Shown here one piece after another: positions 62,092 through 64,000 of a stretch of DNA of 64,000 bases. The DNA comes from a bacterium. GTDB lineage: Bacteria > SM23-81 > DAOVCL01. The stretch's first letter is position 1; every line of letters begins with the position of its first letter. Below the pieces are notes generated by a model that searched no databases, was not told where the DNA came from, and saw nothing but the letters and a program-made list of their open reading frames with translations. Both the position numbers and the translations under genes were made by a program. The stretch covers positions 1-64,000 of the forward strand of contig JAOZPP010000001.1 of the NCBI GenBank assembly GCA_029932675.1, given 5' to 3'.

Positions 62092-63210
62092 TTACCCGTA
62101 AAGATGCTTTTCGTATAACCTCTCATAGCTCTCCACCATCTTATCCACAGTGAATTTTTCTTTATATAATTGGAAAGCCTTTTGTCGCATTAAATCTCTT
62201 AAGTGGTCATCAAGCAAGATTTTTATTATCTTTTGAGCAAACTCTTTAGGCTCCCTGGTGTAGACGAGGTAGCCAGTTTCACCGTCTTTCACCGCTTCAG
62301 GAACTCCACCCACCGCAGTAGCCACAACCGGCTTTCCCGCAGCCATAGCCTCAAGCAAGACTATGGGTAGCCCCTCAGAACGAGAGGGGAGAGCAAAGAG
62401 ATCGAATATACGCATTATAGAGGGAACATCCAGACGAACCCCAGTGAAGATGACTTTATTAGCGATACCCAAAGAATGAGCAAGATTAAGCAATTTTGCC
62501 TTTTCCTTTCCATCACCTACGATTAAGAACTTTACATTGGGAATCTTCTTGACAACTAGTGGGACTGATCGAAGCAACAATTCATAACCCTTTACCTTAG
62601 TAAGACGAGAAATGGAGCCAACCACTTTTTCCTCAGGAATTATACCGAATTCTTCTCTGATTTCCTTTTCATTATTTGGATCAGCATTGACAGAAAAATT
62701 CGTACCATTGTAGATGACCCTTATCCTTCGGGGACTTATATGTTCGTATTTTATCAAATCATCTCTAAGGTGCTGAGACACAGCAACTATCTCACCAGTG
62801 AAGTGAGAAGCTACTCTCTCAGCCATCATATACCTCCCTTTATCTGGCCATTCTCTCATATGGTCAGTATGGATAAAAACTGGAGTTCCAGTAAGTCTTG
62901 TCGCAAGAAATCCGTCGAGAAAAGCCCCTGTGTTATGAGTGTGCACTATATCTATCTTTTCCCTTACCAATAGTTTTCTTACCTGCAACCAAACAAAATA
63001 TTTGCCATATTTTGACTTTCCCGAACAGAGAAATACCTTAAAGCCATCAGATTCTAACTGCTCAGCATATTCTCCCCCTTCTCTTAAACAGCAGACCATT
63101 ACCTGGAAACGGCGAGGATCCAGATAACGGCACAGATCCAGGATTACCTTTTCCAGACCACCAATTCCCATTCCCAGAGTTATTTGCAACACATTTATGC
63201 GTCCTGCCAT
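62092..63210 (-). CDS. Family 4 glycosyltransferase
   Basis: A protein of 372 aa. The glycine-rich acceptor-domain start is 'LQITLGMGIGGLEKVILDLC', with 'IDIVHTHNTGAFLDGFLA' and 'FIHTDHMREWPDKG'. The donor domain has 'KVVGSISRLTKVKGYELLL', 'FLIVGDGKEKAKLL' and 'SEGLPIVLLEAMAAGKPVVA'. All GT4 features are present at normal length. It likely starts with 'MAGRINVLQ' at 63210 and is followed 13 bp later by the flippase-like gene. Confidence 0.86.
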   Translation of the reverse strand: MAGRINVLQITLGMGIGGLEKVILDLCRYLDPRRFQVMVCCLREGGEYAEQLESDGFKVFLCSGKSKYGKYFVWLQVRKLLVREKIDIVHTHNTGAFLDGFLATRLTGTPVFIHTDHMREWPDKGRYMMAERVASHFTGEIVAVSQHLRDDLIKYEHISPRRIRVIYNGTNFSVNADPNNEKEIREEFGIIPEEKVVGSISRLTKVKGYELLLRSVPLVVKKIPNVKFLIVGDGKEKAKLLNLAHSLGIANKVIFTGVRLDVPSIMRIFDLFALPSRSEGLPIVLLEAMAAGKPVVATAVGGVPEAVKDGETGYLVYTREPKEFAQKIIKILLDDHLRDLMRQKAFQLYKEKFTVDKMVESYERLYEKHLYG

Positions 63211-63294
63211 ATTCCTTAACCTCCAAGAAACTAATATCGTTATTCGTTACTTAATCACGCTTACAAAAAAGGTCTGTTCCCCCCTCTCCTCTAT

Positions 63295-63321
63295 ATCCTG
63301 ACAATCCTGTTAATCCTGTCT
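63295..63321. repeat. Dispersed 'ATCCTGACAATCCTGTTAATCCTGTCT' repeat copy
   Basis: Three units of 9-11 bp. The copy overlaps the TAG stop (63320-63322) of the last glycosyltransferase gene, so the repeat supplies the translation end. Confidence 0.6.
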
Positions 63322-64000
63322 AAGAGTTCACAGTTTTCTTGACCATATCGTAGTATTTCTCAAGATAACACTCTTCAGAGAGGTATTTATGGACATAATG
63401 ATAACCGTTCTCAGCTAACTTACGGGCATAAACTCTATCAGACAATAGCTCCCGCATTTTTTCGGCGAGATCCTGGACATTTTCTGATTGAAAGAGGAGA
63501 CCATTATATCCATCCTTTATGTAAGTAGGAATCCCACCGACATTTGATGCAATTATAGGCTTTTTTGAAGCCATTGCTTCAAGAAGCACCCTTCCCATAG
63601 CTTCTGACCTTGATGGTAAAACAAACAGAGAGCATTCAGACATCAGTTGGATAGCCTCTTCATAAAAGACAGGATCACATAATTCAATTTTGTTATTGCC
63701 TCTCGCTAAGTCTGCAAAATATTCTTTATGACTGGGACACCAACCAACTATTTTCAAGCTATATTCAGGGAAATCAGGAGAAATAATCTTGAATGCCTTA
63801 ATCAATATATCAACCCCTTTTAGATACCAGGGGTAACCGAGAAACAGGATATATTTTTTATCCTTTTTACCTTCTTTGAATAAATTAAGAGGGATAAAAC
63901 CAGCGAAGCGATAGTATCCTTCCGGGTATTTTAATTTTTTATAAGATTTTATCTGATTTTTGTTTAAGAGTTTGACTGCATTCGCCCGATTTAACACGAA
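63320..64000 (-). CDS. Family 4 glycosyltransferase, C-terminal part (cut by window edge)
   Basis: About 226 codons are visible and the frame stays open to the window end, so the N-terminal acceptor domain is missing from view. The donor domain is complete: 'KKYILFLGYPWYLKGVDILI', 'SLKIVGWCPSHKEYF', 'SRSEAMGRVLLEAMASKKPI' and 'ASNVGGIPTYIKDGYNGLLF'. It belongs to the second glycan cluster, 109 bp from the next GT4 gene. The stop codon lies inside a dispersed repeat copy. Confidence 0.82.
   Translation of the reverse strand, partial: FVLNRANAVKLLNKNQIKSYKKLKYPEGYYRFAGFIPLNLFKEGKKDKKYILFLGYPWYLKGVDILIKAFKIISPDFPEYSLKIVGWCPSHKEYFADLARGNNKIELCDPVFYEEAIQLMSECSLFVLPSRSEAMGRVLLEAMASKKPIIASNVGGIPTYIKDGYNGLLFQSENVQDLAEKMRELLSDRVYARKLAENGYHYVHKYLSEECYLEKYYDMVKKTVNS

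Noticed and set aside
1-64000. tRNA, rRNA or other structural RNA genes
   Set aside because: No cloverleaf with a TTCGANNC arm or conserved rRNA segment was recognised in the intergenic gaps on either strand, although small RNAs cannot be excluded by eye.

Overview
The window looks like chromosome from an uncultured-type Gram-negative bacterium of the FCB (Fibrobacteres-Chlorobi-Bacteroidetes) superphylum or a neighbouring candidate phylum. Supporting features are an outer-membrane barrel protein, an ADP-heptose-type heptosyltransferase with a heptose-phosphate kinase, a DUF2723/TPR protein, a PorX-like REC-PglZ regulator, and secreted proteins ending in FlgD-like 'NPFNP...KVYN...WDGRD...GVY' domains typical of type IX secretion cargo. 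The two best promoter candidates have sigma70-style boxes (TTGAC-N17-TAT..T) rather than the usual Bacteroidetes pattern, so I do not place it inside Bacteroidetes proper. No rRNA, tRNA or CRISPR was seen, and exact taxonomy cannot be decided from the window.

Layout. 1-12 kb: the tail of a transposase, an SppA protease fused to a barrel-like domain, a convergent three-gene hydrolase set (S9 peptidase, isochorismatase-type hydrolase, UPF0282 metallohydrolase), a divergent M16 peptidase pair, the wreck of an ABC exporter, and a TM0106-type RecB-like nuclease. 12-39 kb: an almost unbroken minus-strand run reading from ribD at 38.8 kb down to a Yip1 protein at 12.1 kb. It starts with riboflavin synthesis (ribD, ribE, ribBA, ribH), nusB and a phosphoesterase. 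It then passes through DUF2723, flippase, heptosyltransferase, heptose-kinase and CDP-alcohol transferase genes into a glycan cluster (O-antigen ligase, four glycosyltransferases, DegT aminotransferase, initiating sugar transferase, 4,6-dehydratase). It continues by overlapping genes into serS, a sensor kinase and the PorX-like regulator. 39-50 kb: secreted FlgD-domain proteins, a beta-helix protein, EpsI, an exosortase and a four-helix-bundle gene. 50-64 kb: a second, AT-rich glycan cluster (ligase, flippase, six glycosyltransferases, FemAB-like protein, aminotransferase, methyltransferase) interrupted by a small toxin-antitoxin pair.

How it fits together. Most of the window builds and displays surface polysaccharide and exports surface proteins. 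The first glycan cluster has a full initiation set (4,6-dehydratase, aminotransferase, phosphoglycosyl transferase) and appears to share a transcript with the PorXY-like signalling pair. The second cluster has an exosortase, EpsI and a FemAB-like protein nearby, which elsewhere act together at the cell envelope, but no PEP-CTERM target lies in the window.

The most unusual layer is repetitive DNA. Two 117-132 bp elements share near-identical inverted ends and are flanked by 6-8 bp direct repeats. Several families of degenerate 9-11 bp unit repeats sit between genes, run into gene ends and supply stop codons. In two FlgD-domain genes, mini-elements bounded by inverted copies are inserted in frame in the same loop. 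One repeat family also brackets, in inverted orientation, a four-helix-bundle (S23/Avd-like) gene whose own N-terminus is read from the repeat.
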